A stretch of 64,000 nt of DNA from Chloroflexota bacterium. GTDB taxonomy: Bacteria; Chloroflexota; UBA6077; JACCZL01. Every line of letters starts with the position of its first letter. Position 1 is the stretch's first letter. The DNA is taken from positions 124,001 to 188,000 of the forward strand of contig JADLFM010000062.1 in assembly GCA_020845495.1 (NCBI GenBank), read 5' to 3'. The notes beneath the pieces were generated by a model, which saw only the letters and a program-made list of their open reading frames with translations, did not search any database and was not told the origin of the DNA. The position numbers and the translations under genes were made by a program. Of the stretch, positions 1 to 8,267 are shown piece after piece.

Positions 1-1198
1 GGGCAGGGTCGTAGAGCGTCGCGAGCCGCTCGGCAGTTGGGAAGGAGCGATCCTCGGCCGGCGTCGCGGCGGGCAAGAGGTGGGCGATCCGCTCATCCCA
101 GACGATGTTCCGCCAGGGCGTCCAGTCTTGCTTCAACCTGACTGGCCGCCCTGCGAACGTCTGGGCGACCATGACAGCCGTGCCCTGGAGGTAGTAGACC
201 GGCTTGCGCACGATCGCCTGGAGTGCAATCGTCCGCATCAGCCGCTCGGCCTCGATCTCCGAGACGCCAAGCTCCTCACGCAGCCGCCGCGCAAGCTCAA
301 AGGCCGAGCCATCGTTCGCCTCGTCGCGATAGATCTTGCGAGCGCGGCTCAGCAGGCGGTCCGGGTCGCCGCCGGGCGACTCCCGGAAGTCGAACTCTTG
401 CTCGTAGCGAATCGTCCGCACCGCCAGCCCTTCGCCCGAGCCGCCCGCGATGGCGAACGTACCCTGGACGAGTTGATTCCGGAGCATCCACGGCAGGACC
501 GTCAGGCCGAACACCACGATGGTTAGGCCGGCCGCCTGGAGCGTCAGCCGCCAGCGGGGTAGGAGCAACGGAAGCGCGACGAGCAGCAGGCCGAAGACCA
601 GTTGCCCGATCGGGCGAGTCAGCGCCGACAACCCGAGCAGCAGCGCAGCGAGTGCGAGCCACCCGAGACGCCGCTCGCGGACAGCGTACAGGTACACCAG
701 CAGCCCGGTGACGAGCAACACCATGAAGAGCGTTTCGCTCATCAGATAGTGCTCGATGACCAGCAGCGGGCCGCTGAGCGCTGTGAGTAGACCGGCGAGT
801 GCCCCAGCCGCACGCCCGAAGACGAGCCGGCCGATGCCAAAGGCTGCTACCACCGTCGCGACGCCGAGCAGATGTTGCAGCAGCATCAGCACCCGCGGCT
901 CGTCGCCGAACAGGCGCATCGCCCCGCCAATGAAGGCCGAATACAGTGGCGGGCGCTTCAGGATCGGCGCGAACGGAAGCCCATGCGCCAGGTCGAAACC
1001 CGGCAGCAGGTAGCTCGAGCTATCGTTTGTGATAAACGGCGGCGCACGAAAATCGAACGCGAGCCGGACGAGCAGCGCCAGAGCCGCTAGCCCGAGCGCA
1101 AGCGCGAGATCGGGAGGAAAGCCGACCCGTATCGCCGGTCTGGCGCTGCTCGCCGGCTGTGCAGATGGCCCGTTCGCCGCCTCTGATGCCGCGGTCAA
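1..1198 (-). CDS. GT39/PMT-like membrane glycosyltransferase (3' end outside window)
   Basis: The gene runs leftward out of the window, so only about 399 N-terminal residues are visible. After a short polar leader comes a first hydrophobic helix, then a loop with FRAPPF and ITNDSSSYL and the segment LKRPPLYSAFIGG. This Asp-containing first loop followed by a P-P-L-Y motif is typical of the ArnT/PMT_2 (GT39) family, which moves sugars from polyprenyl-phosphate donors. At least seven further Leu/Ala-rich helices follow, then a soluble region. The in-frame start is unclear: TTG at 1198 is the best candidate and no strong ribosome binding site precedes it. It lies 25 nt downstream of the MIP18 gene on the same strand. 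The acceptor is unknown. Confidence 0.75.
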   Translation of the reverse strand, partial: MTAASEAANGPSAQPASSARPAIRVGFPPDLALALGLAALALLVRLAFDFRAPPFITNDSSSYLLPGFDLAHGLPFAPILKRPPLYSAFIGGAMRLFGDEPRVLMLLQHLLGVATVVAAFGIGRLVFGRAAGALAGLLTALSGPLLVIEHYLMSETLFMVLLVTGLLVYLYAVRERRLGWLALAALLLGLSALTRPIGQLVFGLLLVALPLLLPRWRLTLQAAGLTIVVFGLTVLPWMLRNQLVQGTFAIAGGSGEGLAVRTIRYEQEFDFRESPGGDPDRLLSRARKIYRDEANDGSAFELARRLREELGVSEIEAERLMRTIALQAIVRKPVYYLQGTAVMVAQTFAGRPVRLKQDWTPWRNIVWDERIAHLLPAATPAEDRSFPTAERLATLYDPA

Positions 1199-1223
1199 CG
1201 AGCCGCCACGACGCGAGCCGTCA

Positions 1224-1592
1224 TTACCAGATGCCGAGCTCGACCTTCGCCTCTTCGCTCGCCATCGTGCGTGGATCCCAGCGCGGGGTCCAGACCAGGT
1301 TCATGTCGACGTCACGAATGGCGGGGAATGTGGACGTCAGGACGGCATGCGCCTGCGTTCGGATCATTGGGCCGAGCGGGCAGGCCGGCGTCGTCAGGGT
1401 CATGTCGACCAGAACCTTCTGCTCGTCGTCGAGGACGTTGACCCCGTACACGAGGCCAAGATCGACGATGCTGATGCCAAGCTCGGGATCGTAGACCGCC
1501 TTGAGAGCGTCCATGACCTCGTGCTCGGTCGGCATCTTTGCGTCGGGCGTCGCCTGACCACCCGCCGTCTCGTTCTTCTCATCGGTTGCCAC
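1224..1592 (-). CDS. MIP18/DUF59 family metal-sulfur cluster assembly protein
   Basis: This 122-residue protein is a single MIP18 (DUF59) domain, the SufT/PaaD-like fold involved in iron-sulfur cluster maturation. The diagnostic stretch VYDPELGISIVDLGLVYG occurs near residue 33, and the conserved reactive-cysteine motif is TTPACPLGPMI. The C-terminus carries WTPRWDPRTMASEEAK, the usual end of the stand-alone family. The first 20 residues are polar and probably disordered. A related domain is present at the N-terminus of Mrp further along the window, consistent with a shared Fe-S role. The substrate apoprotein cannot be told from the sequence. Confidence 0.9.
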   Translation of the reverse strand: MATDEKNETAGGQATPDAKMPTEHEVMDALKAVYDPELGISIVDLGLVYGVNVLDDEQKVLVDMTLTTPACPLGPMIRTQAHAVLTSTFPAIRDVDMNLVWTPRWDPRTMASEEAKVELGIW

Positions 1593-1740
1593 GCGAATTA
1601 CTCCCTGGCCGCCGCGTACCGGCGGCTGTGCTATCGACGATTGTACCAGTCATCGCTCGGACAGCCCTTCCATCACGGCCCGTGCGTTTCCATCGCTCAC
1701 GCGTCGTGCATGGGAATAAACCGCACGCACTCGCGTTGAG

Positions 1741-1754
1741 GTTCATGAGTGAAC
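1741..1754. promoter_or_regulatory. Palindrome at the marR start, possible autoregulatory operator
   Basis: The sequence gttca-tgag-tgaac is a perfect 5-bp inverted repeat with a 4-bp spacer ending two bases before the marR ATG. MarR proteins often bind imperfect palindromes overlapping their own promoter or start, so autoregulation is a reasonable inference. The half-sites are short and could be chance. Confidence 0.3.
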
Positions 1755-1755
1755 G

Positions 1756-2265
1756 ATGAACGACCGATTCGACCGCTATTCGCGCGCACCGACCGCAGCC
1801 GGGCGGGGCGCGGATGGGTCCAGATCGAGCGGCAGACCGGCTCCAGCCGGTCTGCCGTCGACTGCCGTTCTGGCATGGCTCCGACTTGCGCGCGTCTACC
1901 AGAAGGTGCACCAGCGCTCGACCGACGAGATGCGAGCGCACGGGCTCAGTCTCGGGCAGTTCGACATCCTGGCACAGGTAGGAGCGAACGACGGGGCGAC
2001 TCAGCAAGAGGTCGCCGATGCCCTGCTCGTGACGAAAAGCAACGTCTGTCAGTTACTCGACCGAATGGAGATTGCCGGTCTGGTCGAACGTCGGCAACAG
2101 GGGCGAGCCAAGCGGCTCTACCTGACGGCAGAGGGACGGCGTCTCTACGACGGCGTCGTGCCGTCACACGAGCGGTACATCGGAGAACTGCTCGCAGCCC
2201 TGACGACGGATGAGCAGGCACACCTTCTGGGGCTGCTTCGTACGCTGGACCGCGCGCTCACCTGA
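1756..2265 (+). CDS. MarR family transcriptional regulator
   Basis: The 169-residue protein has a disordered N-terminal extension of about 35 residues followed by a MarR winged helix-turn-helix domain. The recognition region reads GATQQEVADALLVTKSNVCQLLDRMEIAGLVERR, followed by the wing RAKRLYLTAEGRRL, which is close to the family consensus. MarR proteins are dimeric repressors that usually release DNA on binding small aromatic ligands. No conserved cysteine suggests redox sensing. The extension may mean the true start lies downstream, but no better start with a ribosome binding site is visible. The gene diverges from the MIP18 gene. Confidence 0.88.
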   Translation: MNDRFDRYSRAPTAAGRGADGSRSSGRPAPAGLPSTAVLAWLRLARVYQKVHQRSTDEMRAHGLSLGQFDILAQVGANDGATQQEVADALLVTKSNVCQLLDRMEIAGLVERRQQGRAKRLYLTAEGRRLYDGVVPSHERYIGELLAALTTDEQAHLLGLLRTLDRALT

Positions 2266-2355
2266 CCGGTCGCCCGCCATCGGCGCCCTCGGATGTACCG
2301 CTGTCCTTTCGATGGGTCAGGTCAGCGCCAGCAGGACGTGCCCGCCGTCGCGCGA

Positions 2356-2490
2356 CCCCAACGTAGGGGGGAGCCTCGCGGGCGTCGGGCGACGCGCATC
2401 GGCGCTCTGATGCGGATGGCAGCCAGCGTCATAGCACGCAGGAGTCGGGCGGCGCGCGTCAGCGCTGCAACGGCTCCCCCTACGTTGGGG
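2356..2490. repeat. Composite intergenic repeat: long inverted repeat enclosing two direct repeats
   Basis: A 20-bp arm at 2356-2375 (ccccaacgtaggggggagcc) is matched in inverted orientation by a 19-bp arm at 2472-2490 (ggctccccctacgttgggg), identical apart from one extra G. Between them are two 23-bp direct copies at 2384-2406 and 2444-2466 that begin gtcgggcg and differ at three positions. Each outer arm is itself nearly palindromic around the core ccccaacgtagggg. The arrangement resembles a REP/BIME-type or small non-autonomous element. No coding capacity is seen. Confidence 0.6.
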
Positions 2491-2818
2491 TACCGACGTT
2501 GCCGCGCTGCCAGTCATCAGGTGCATCAGAGCGGCGAGGGTCTCGCCGGCCCGCAAGGTCGTCCTCATGCTCCTCGACGAGCCAGCGCGGGCACATCTTC
2601 AGGAACAGGTTCAAGCCCACGAGGAGTGCGGCGAGATCATCAGCCTGCCCGACGAAGGGTAGCCAGTCCGGCATCACGTCGAACGGAGACACCAGGTAGA
2701 TAAGGGTCGCGGCGACGATCGCCTTGGTAGCAAGCGGCACGCGTCGGTCGCGCACGAGTCGGGCCGCGAGCCGACCGGTCATCCACACCTGAGGCAAGAT
2801 CCGGAGTCGTCGAAGCAT
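2480..2818 (-). CDS. DUF1232 (YkvA-like) small membrane protein
   Basis: The ATG at 2818 gives a 112-residue protein; a longer frame to 2944 exists but its extra residues are unlike the family. The core YLVSPFDVMPDWLPFVGQADDLAALLVGLNLFLK is the DUF1232 signature, a hydrophobic hairpin with the invariant S-P-(F/I)-D-(V/L)-(I/M)-P-D motif. A basic N-terminus and the amphipathic segment PLATKAIVAATLIYL precede it. The molecular function of DUF1232 proteins is not established. The last codons overlap the right arm of the intergenic repeat (2472-2490), so the repeat may have reshaped the C-terminus. Confidence 0.82.
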   Translation of the reverse strand: MLRRLRILPQVWMTGRLAARLVRDRRVPLATKAIVAATLIYLVSPFDVMPDWLPFVGQADDLAALLVGLNLFLKMCPRWLVEEHEDDLAGRRDPRRSDAPDDWQRGNVGTPT

Positions 2819-3100
2819 CGGCCCCTCCAAGGTACCCGGTCGCACGGAAGGTGCGAGGAATCCGTGTGTGCTGCCTGCCCATGCAGGTGTCTCAGCAATC
2901 CAGAGTACAGACGCTGGGAGCGCGGCGGTCGTTCCTGGGTACACACGAACGGCCTGCCTTCGTCCGAGCCTGCCGTGGGTCTGTCTCGGTCGTTCCCCGG
3001 CACGCCAGGGCAGTGAGTCGCTACACCTACGGCAGGTTCGAACACGTCGGGCGCGAGTGAGAACGCTGAGGGGTCGGGAGTGAGCCGAGCGGCGCCCTCC

Positions 3101-4132
3101 CTACCGCTCGCGCGAGGTCAAGACCTCTGAGGTCGGAGCGGCCGGCGCCGGAGCCGTCTCACTCCGTGTCGCCTCCACGTTTGCGCGCCAGAGCAGACAG
3201 CGCGGATCGACCACACAGCACGTACCATCGTCGAAGTGGTCCGGGCGCTCGATCTGGAGTGTGACGTGCTCGATGCCGAAACGCTCCTGCACGACGGCTT
3301 GCAGGTCGTGGAGGATCGCGCCGCTCGGGCGGCCTTCAGCCCGTATGTGGCCGCTCATGGCCACGAACCCGCTCGTGATCGTCCAGACGTGCAGGTCGTG
3401 GACGGTCAACACGCCCGGGACGCGATGCATCGCCGCCTCGAGCGCTTCGACGTCGACGTGTGCGGGCGTCGCCTCGAGCAAGATATCCAGGGCGCCCTTC
3501 AGCAGTTGCCACGTGCGCGGCAGGATGAACAGACCGATCAGAAGTGACATGATCGGGTCGATCTGCCACCAGCCAGTGAAGCCAATCGCCACGGCCGCTA
3601 TCACGACGCCTAACGAGCCGAGGAGGTCCGAGAGCACCTCGAGGTACGCCCCACGCACGTTCAGGCTCTCGCCCGCGCCGCTGTGGAGGAGCCGGGCCGC
3701 GAACAGGTTGACGGCAAGACCGCCGAGCGCGACGATCAACATCGGGGTACTGGCGATCTCGCGCGAGTGCTGGAAGCGTTCCCAGGCTTCGAAGACGATG
3801 AACGCACCAACCCCACACAGCAGCAACCCATTGGCAAGAGCCGCGAGAATCTCGGCGCGGTAGAAGCCGTAGGTTCGGCTGGGCGTGGCCGGCCGCCGAG
3901 CGAAGCGGATAGCTAAGAGCGCCATGACGAGCCCGAGGACGTCCGTCACCATGTGGCCGGCGTCTGCGAGCAAGGCCAGGGAACCGGTGAGGACCGACGC
4001 CACCACTTCGGCCACCATGTAGACGGCCGTCAGCGTCAGGACGAGGCGCAACCGCCCGTACTGGCGTCCAGCCGCCGAGCCGGCCTCAGCGTGCCCGAGT
4101 TGATGGTGACCGTGTGCGTGGTGCTCGGCCAT
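3101..4132 (-). CDS. Cation diffusion facilitator (CDF) metal exporter
   Basis: The 343-residue protein is a CzcD/ZnT-type proton-coupled divalent metal exporter of the cytoplasmic membrane. A His-rich N-terminus (HHAHGHHQLGH) precedes six hydrophobic helices and a cytoplasmic CDF C-terminal domain. Helix 2 carries LLADAGHMVTD, supplying the usual D and D/H ligands. In helix 5 the motif is EVLSD, where zinc-transporting relatives usually have HxxxD, so one site ligand is Glu instead of His. The tail after the domain contains GTCCVVDPRC, a possible extra metal site, and then a disordered segment. Metal specificity is uncertain between zinc, cobalt and related ions. Confidence 0.88.
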   Translation of the reverse strand: MAEHHAHGHHQLGHAEAGSAAGRQYGRLRLVLTLTAVYMVAEVVASVLTGSLALLADAGHMVTDVLGLVMALLAIRFARRPATPSRTYGFYRAEILAALANGLLLCGVGAFIVFEAWERFQHSREIASTPMLIVALGGLAVNLFAARLLHSGAGESLNVRGAYLEVLSDLLGSLGVVIAAVAIGFTGWWQIDPIMSLLIGLFILPRTWQLLKGALDILLEATPAHVDVEALEAAMHRVPGVLTVHDLHVWTITSGFVAMSGHIRAEGRPSGAILHDLQAVVQERFGIEHVTLQIERPDHFDDGTCCVVDPRCLLWRANVEATRSETAPAPAAPTSEVLTSRER

Positions 4133-4682
4133 GTACCCTCAGTGCCTGAAAACGCCCGCTACCCGCTCGTACTGGCTTACGCGACCGCTAGTGGGGCCAG
4201 GCTACCGCGCTCTCCCCGTCCAACCGTACTGCCGACGAACGCGTCCGTCTGGCGAATCGGCCCGTTCTGGCGAATCGGCCCGTTTCGCCAGATCCACCCA
4301 CATGCGCGGGGCAGATCTGAACGCGCCATGGACGCTCCGCCGACCGATCGGCATCCCACGACTGTGGGCGCCTCCCCTGATGGGCGTCCACCCTGAGGCC
4401 CGCTCCCCCCGAATTGTACCCCAGTACGTCTCCATCCGACTGAGCGTGCCCACAGCCTATCGGCTCGGTGACGTCGACGGGCGACGCTCAGCAGGGTGGC
4501 GCTGGATCCGTTCAACTCGCGTGGACGACGCGTGGCCACTCTGACCACCCATCAGCGCTGGTCGTATCGTAGGTGCCGGCTCTCACCAGGGCTGGTGTTC
4601 TCATCAAGTACGCCGTTGCCGCGCGAGATTGGTAGAACGCGCTCTCCGATCCGGCCCCGCCGTGCTAGCATCGTCTAGGGAC
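4133..4682. other. Gene-free spacer between divergent genes
   Basis: This 550-bp spacer separates the CDF gene (minus) from a small membrane protein gene (plus). It holds one perfect 18-bp tandem duplication at 4248-4283 and no frame with convincing protein features. Both flanking genes must have promoters here, but I could not fix them with confidence. Confidence 0.5.
4248..4283. repeat. 18-bp tandem repeat, two perfect copies
   Basis: The unit tctggcgaatcggcccgt occurs at 4248-4265 and again at 4266-4283 with no mismatch. It lies in the spacer upstream of the CDF gene. Confidence 0.8.
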
Positions 4683-5072
4683 ATGCGCACCTTCGTCGTC
4701 GGCTGGCTCGTAGCGTTCTGTCTCGTCGGCCTGAGCGCCGCTGGGATCGGCTGGCTCGTCACGACGGCGCCGTCACTGGCCACCCGGCAACCTTCGGTGG
4801 GACAGGGCACTGACAAGTATGGCCGGCCAGTCCACCCATTCAGCCAGCGAGAGGCTGTTGAGGTCGTCGGCCGGCGATTCGGGCAAACCACGGCCGCCGA
4901 GCGGTTGCGCGGACGTCTGCGCGCATCTGGGGTAGTCTCTTACCATTCGTCCCAACACTGGCGCGTCTGTCTGGAACAAGCGTGCTGGATCGCGCACGGA
5001 CCAGGCCGTTACGCCGAGCCGGAGAACGACGCCGCGCGGGAGCGCGAAGAACAGCTCGTGCGTGGCACATGA
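4683..5072 (+). CDS. Hypothetical membrane-anchored protein
   Basis: I do not recognise this 129-residue protein. It starts with MRTFVVGWLVAFCLVGLSAAGIGWLV-type sequence, an uncleaved signal anchor of about 25 residues, followed by a polar domain predicted outside the membrane. The domain has two cysteines close together (CLEQAC, about residue 100), which could form a disulfide, and an acidic, charged C-terminus. The ATG at 4683 follows agggac; an upstream in-frame GTG would add 18 residues before the helix and is less likely. It ends 24 nt before the GT87-like gene, so the two are probably cotranscribed. Confidence 0.55.
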   Translation: MRTFVVGWLVAFCLVGLSAAGIGWLVTTAPSLATRQPSVGQGTDKYGRPVHPFSQREAVEVVGRRFGQTTAAERLRGRLRASGVVSYHSSQHWRVCLEQACWIAHGPGRYAEPENDAAREREEQLVRGT

Positions 5073-5096
5073 CGGTCGACCGGATGCCAGACCAGG

Positions 5097-6677
5097 GTGA
5101 AGATGGCGAGCACTAGCGACAGTCCGAACCGAGGCCAGATCCCAGGTACCCGCCGCTCGCCGAGCACCAGCCAGTCGCTGGACGATGACCGCACGACCAG
5201 GATGGATCGTGCGTCGTTGATGGCCGTCACCGTCATCGGGCTGGCGACGGCCGCTGTCTACCTCGTGGCGTTCACCTTCCAGTGGCCGCTCTGGCGCCTA
5301 TACACGCAGCCACATCTCGACTACGCTTTCCTGAGTGGGTACACCCAGGGCGGAGAGGCACGCTACCTCGGGTCGTTCGCGCTGCTCTTCGTGCTCCAGT
5401 ACGTCGGCTACCGGATCGTGCGGACACGACCGGGCGCCGGTCCGCTCGATCTGATTCTCGGCGGACAGGTTGTCTTCGGGCTCCTGAACGTCTGGATCTA
5501 TCCGGTCGCCGCTCTCGACGTCTACGACTACTTGATGTATGGGCGGATGGTGTTCCTCTACGGCGGGAATCCGTTCCTTCAGCCGCCCTCGGCGTTCCCC
5601 GACCCGCTCGTCGGGTTCTCGCCGTGGCCGAATGAACGGTCGGTGTACGGCCCCGTCTGGCAGATCGTCAGTCTGGTGCCGACCGGCCTCTCGCGCGGCG
5701 ACCTGCTGGCCGGGCTGGTCGCCTTCAAGCTCACCACACTCTGCTTCTTCGTAGGCTGCACGCTGCTGATCTGGCAGATCCTGCGGCGAACGGCCCCAGC
5801 CTGCGCGCCGTCCGGAGCGCTGCTCTTCGCCTGGAACCCACTCCTTCAGTTCGAGCTGGTCGGCAACGGCCACAACGACGTCGTCATGGTGTTCTTCCTG
5901 CTGCTGGCGGTGCTGGCGCTCGTCGCCGAGCGGCGACTGCTGGTGCTGCCGCTGCTCGCGCTGGCGGTGCTCACCAAGATCCTCGTCGCGATCCTCGCGC
6001 CCGTCTTCCTGGCAGCATTGCTCGTGGGTCGAGGCAGGGCCCGCGAGAAGGCCATCTGGGTCATCGGCGGCGGCCTCATCGGGCTCGGACTGGCGGTCGC
6101 CCTGTACGCGCCGTTCTGGGGCGGCTGGGACACGTTCTACTTCTTGTCGCGTGGCAACTGGTTCACTGCCTCGATCCCGACGATGCTCCGCGAGTTGCTC
6201 CGCGACTGGTACCCCTTCGAGCAGGCAGGCTGGCTCGCCGCGGCGATCGCGGCGCTCGGGCTGGTCGGCTACATCGCCGTACGGCTCGGCATGTGGTGGC
6301 ACGCGGAGCGGCGCGGCGCCAACTCGTCGTCACGTTGGGAGCCGTTGCTCCATGCCGCCCACGACATCACGTTCTTCGATCTGGCGTTCGCCACGCTCTG
6401 GTGGCAGCCCTGGTACCTCGTCTGGCTGGTCGCGCTCACGGCACTGCTCCGCAGACGGCAACTCCACGAGCGGGCACTCCTGTTCTGCTACGGAGGCACA
6501 CTCAATTACGTCGTCTTCAAGTACATCTGGCCGGTCTTCCAGCCGATGACCTACACGACGATCATGGGCATCTCGGTCGTGCTGATCTTCGGGCTGCCGC
6601 TGCTTCACCTTGCCTGTTCGGCCGGCATCCCACGCCTCAGAGCCCGGCCAGCCGAGCGCGTTGCCGCTCAGGGCTGA
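5097..6677 (+). CDS. GT87/DUF2029-like multi-pass membrane mannosyltransferase
   Basis: The 526-residue protein has a short polar N-terminus and about eleven to thirteen hydrophobic helices. Between helices are motifs of the polyprenol-phosphate-sugar dependent GT-C transferases: DVYDYLMYGRMVFLYGGNPF in the first large loop, with the acidic residues expected of the catalytic site, then YGPVWQ and NGHNDVVMVF. These resemble the GT87/MptB-type alpha-mannosyltransferases that use polyprenyl-phosphomannose outside the membrane. An alternative ATG two codons downstream is equally plausible. It converges with the GT2 gene, whose product would make the polyprenyl-phosphate sugar donor. Confidence 0.75.
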   Translation: MKMASTSDSPNRGQIPGTRRSPSTSQSLDDDRTTRMDRASLMAVTVIGLATAAVYLVAFTFQWPLWRLYTQPHLDYAFLSGYTQGGEARYLGSFALLFVLQYVGYRIVRTRPGAGPLDLILGGQVVFGLLNVWIYPVAALDVYDYLMYGRMVFLYGGNPFLQPPSAFPDPLVGFSPWPNERSVYGPVWQIVSLVPTGLSRGDLLAGLVAFKLTTLCFFVGCTLLIWQILRRTAPACAPSGALLFAWNPLLQFELVGNGHNDVVMVFFLLLAVLALVAERRLLVLPLLALAVLTKILVAILAPVFLAALLVGRGRAREKAIWVIGGGLIGLGLAVALYAPFWGGWDTFYFLSRGNWFTASIPTMLRELLRDWYPFEQAGWLAAAIAALGLVGYIAVRLGMWWHAERRGANSSSRWEPLLHAAHDITFFDLAFATLWWQPWYLVWLVALTALLRRRQLHERALLFCYGGTLNYVVFKYIWPVFQPMTYTTIMGISVVLIFGLPLLHLACSAGIPRLRARPAERVAAQG

Positions 6678-6689
6678 AGCGTGTCGCGG

Positions 6690-7499
6690 TCACCGTCGGG
6701 CGACGCTCGAGGACGCTGCGACGGAGCGGGGCGTGACCGGTGAGTCGAATGGCGACGGCTCTCGCAGGTAGACGCCCCGTCGGCCGTTGGCGCGGATACG
6801 GAGCAAATCGGCCAGCATCTGGACCGAGTCCCGAGCAAGTTCTACGCTGCTCTGCTCGCCAAGGTACAGGAAGTACACTGGCAACTCGACGATCTGGTAC
6901 CCAAGCTGTCGGGCGATGAAGAGTGCCTCGACGTCGAAGGCGAAATCGTAGAGCGTGGTACGCCGGAACACCGTCCGTGCCACGTCGCCCCGGAAGCACT
7001 TGAAACCAGCCTGGGTATCGCTCACGCCCAGCCCAAGCAGCCGGTTGACCACCGTGATGTACGCTCGCCCGACCAGGTAGCGCTGGTAGATGTACGAGAA
7101 GTGGCGCGGATGGAGCGCGAAGAGTGTACCTGGATGGCTTCGCGAGGCGATGGCGACGTCGGCGCCCGCGTCGATGGCGCGGGTGAATGGCTCGACACCC
7201 TCGATGGGGTACACCAGATCAGCATCGGTATACACCACGTACCGGCCGCGCGACTCCAGGATGCCGTGCCTGATTGAGTAGCCCTTACCTCGGTTCCGGT
7301 CGTTGACGACGAGCCGCACGAAGGGGAACTTTGGGATCAGGTCGCGGACGATCTCACAGGTGCGGTCGCGGCTGCCGTCGTCGACCACGATCAATTCGGG
7401 ATCATCGGTCGTCGCGAGGTAGGTTGCCGCTCGAGTGATGCTGTCCCCGATCACCTTCTGTTCGTTGTATGCCGGGATGACGACGCTCAGCCGCGTCAT
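6690..7499 (-). CDS. Family 2 glycosyltransferase, polyprenyl-phosphate sugar synthase-like (DPM1/ALG5 type)
   Basis: The 269-residue protein opens with the GT-A nucleotide-sugar fold: VVIPAYNEQKVI, then ELIVVDDGSRDRT and GKGYSIRHGI, and the metal-binding DXD equivalent TDADLVYP. SDTQAGFKCFRGDVA and FAFDVEALFIARQLGY match dolichyl-phosphate glucosyl/mannosyltransferase relatives, which charge a polyprenyl-phosphate with a sugar on the cytoplasmic face. There is no C-terminal membrane domain. Its ATG overlaps the stop of the upstream methyltransferase (ATGA at 7496-7499), so translation is probably coupled. The donor sugar cannot be decided. Confidence 0.88.
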   Translation of the reverse strand: MTRLSVVIPAYNEQKVIGDSITRAATYLATTDDPELIVVDDGSRDRTCEIVRDLIPKFPFVRLVVNDRNRGKGYSIRHGILESRGRYVVYTDADLVYPIEGVEPFTRAIDAGADVAIASRSHPGTLFALHPRHFSYIYQRYLVGRAYITVVNRLLGLGVSDTQAGFKCFRGDVARTVFRRTTLYDFAFDVEALFIARQLGYQIVELPVYFLYLGEQSSVELARDSVQMLADLLRIRANGRRGVYLREPSPFDSPVTPRSVAASSSVARR

Positions 7500-8179
7500 A
7501 TCGGGCGACTCACGAACATGACGTGTGGATACGGCAGCCAGGTCTCGAGCACCGTCGCCTGGGGACGAAAGCCGGAGCGGTGGAGAAGCGCGGCGTTCTG
7601 CTCGCGGCTGAGGAAGTGCAGCCCATGCCCGCCCAGCGTCAGGCCAAGCCCGGTCATTGCCTGCTCCTGAAGACGCGCAACTCGGTACTTCCAGGCCGGG
7701 CGGGTATCGTTCGTCTTGAGGACGAGGACGCCGTCAGGCGCCAGGCGGGCGCGGCAGGCGCGCAGGATCTCCAGTTTCGTCTCAATCGGGAGCAGGTACA
7801 GCACGTCGAGAATCGAGATCGCGTCGAAGCCGTCCTCGTCGACGTCCTGTACGGTTCCGAGCAGATAGCGCACGTTCGGCACGGCCGCTGCACTGGCCTG
7901 TGCAACGGCGATCTTCGCTGGTGACGGATCGACGCCGACAACCTGTCGGGCGGGCGAGCCTAGGGCCAGGGCGTTGGCGAACAACCCGTGGCCGCATCCG
8001 ACGTCGAGAATTCGGCCGCTCAGCGGCATCGCCGCTAGAATCGGAGTGAGCGGCGTCAGCAGATGGCGTGCGAGCGTGAAACCGCGAATTCCGGGCGACT
8101 GCTGCCGATAGCACGCCAGAGATGCCCGCAACGCGGCACGCGGAGACCGATCGATTGGACTGATCCTGGTGGCCAGCAT
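7496..8179 (-). CDS. SAM-dependent class I methyltransferase
   Basis: The 227-residue protein has motif I as ILDVGCGHGLFANALA, motif II as VVGVDPSPAKIAVAQ, and the post-motif ISILDVLYLLP, which is a classical Methyltransf_11/12 arrangement. The ATG at 8179 is chosen because the longer frame upstream is low in conserved content and overlaps the divergent promoter. The four-base overlap with the following glycosyltransferase implies coexpression and a role in modifying the same lipid-linked or glycan product; that role is inference. The substrate is unknown. Confidence 0.82.
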   Translation of the reverse strand: MLATRISPIDRSPRAALRASLACYRQQSPGIRGFTLARHLLTPLTPILAAMPLSGRILDVGCGHGLFANALALGSPARQVVGVDPSPAKIAVAQASAAAVPNVRYLLGTVQDVDEDGFDAISILDVLYLLPIETKLEILRACRARLAPDGVLVLKTNDTRPAWKYRVARLQEQAMTGLGLTLGGHGLHFLSREQNAALLHRSGFRPQATVLETWLPYPHVMFVSRPI

Positions 8180-8239
8180 GGCTCCCGGAGCGGCTTGGGG
8201 TGGGGCGGCAGGCAGATTGGCGTGACGCTCCGGCGCCGA

Positions 8240-8245
8240 GTATAC
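8240..8245 (+). promoter_or_regulatory. Candidate -10 element upstream of the YdjC-type deacetylase
   Basis: TATACC preceded by gag sits 23 nt before the TTG start of the deacetylase gene, in the short divergent spacer. No convincing -35 is visible. Similar TATACT boxes precede moaD and rnpB in this window. Confidence 0.3.
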
Positions 8246-8267
8246 CTTTGCCGACCCGATCTCGCAA

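Noticed and set aside
5298..6302. Minus-strand frame of 334 codons opposite the GT87-like gene
   Set aside because: Very polar, Gln/Glu/Arg-rich translation without motifs; it is the complement of the hydrophobic membrane protein frame.
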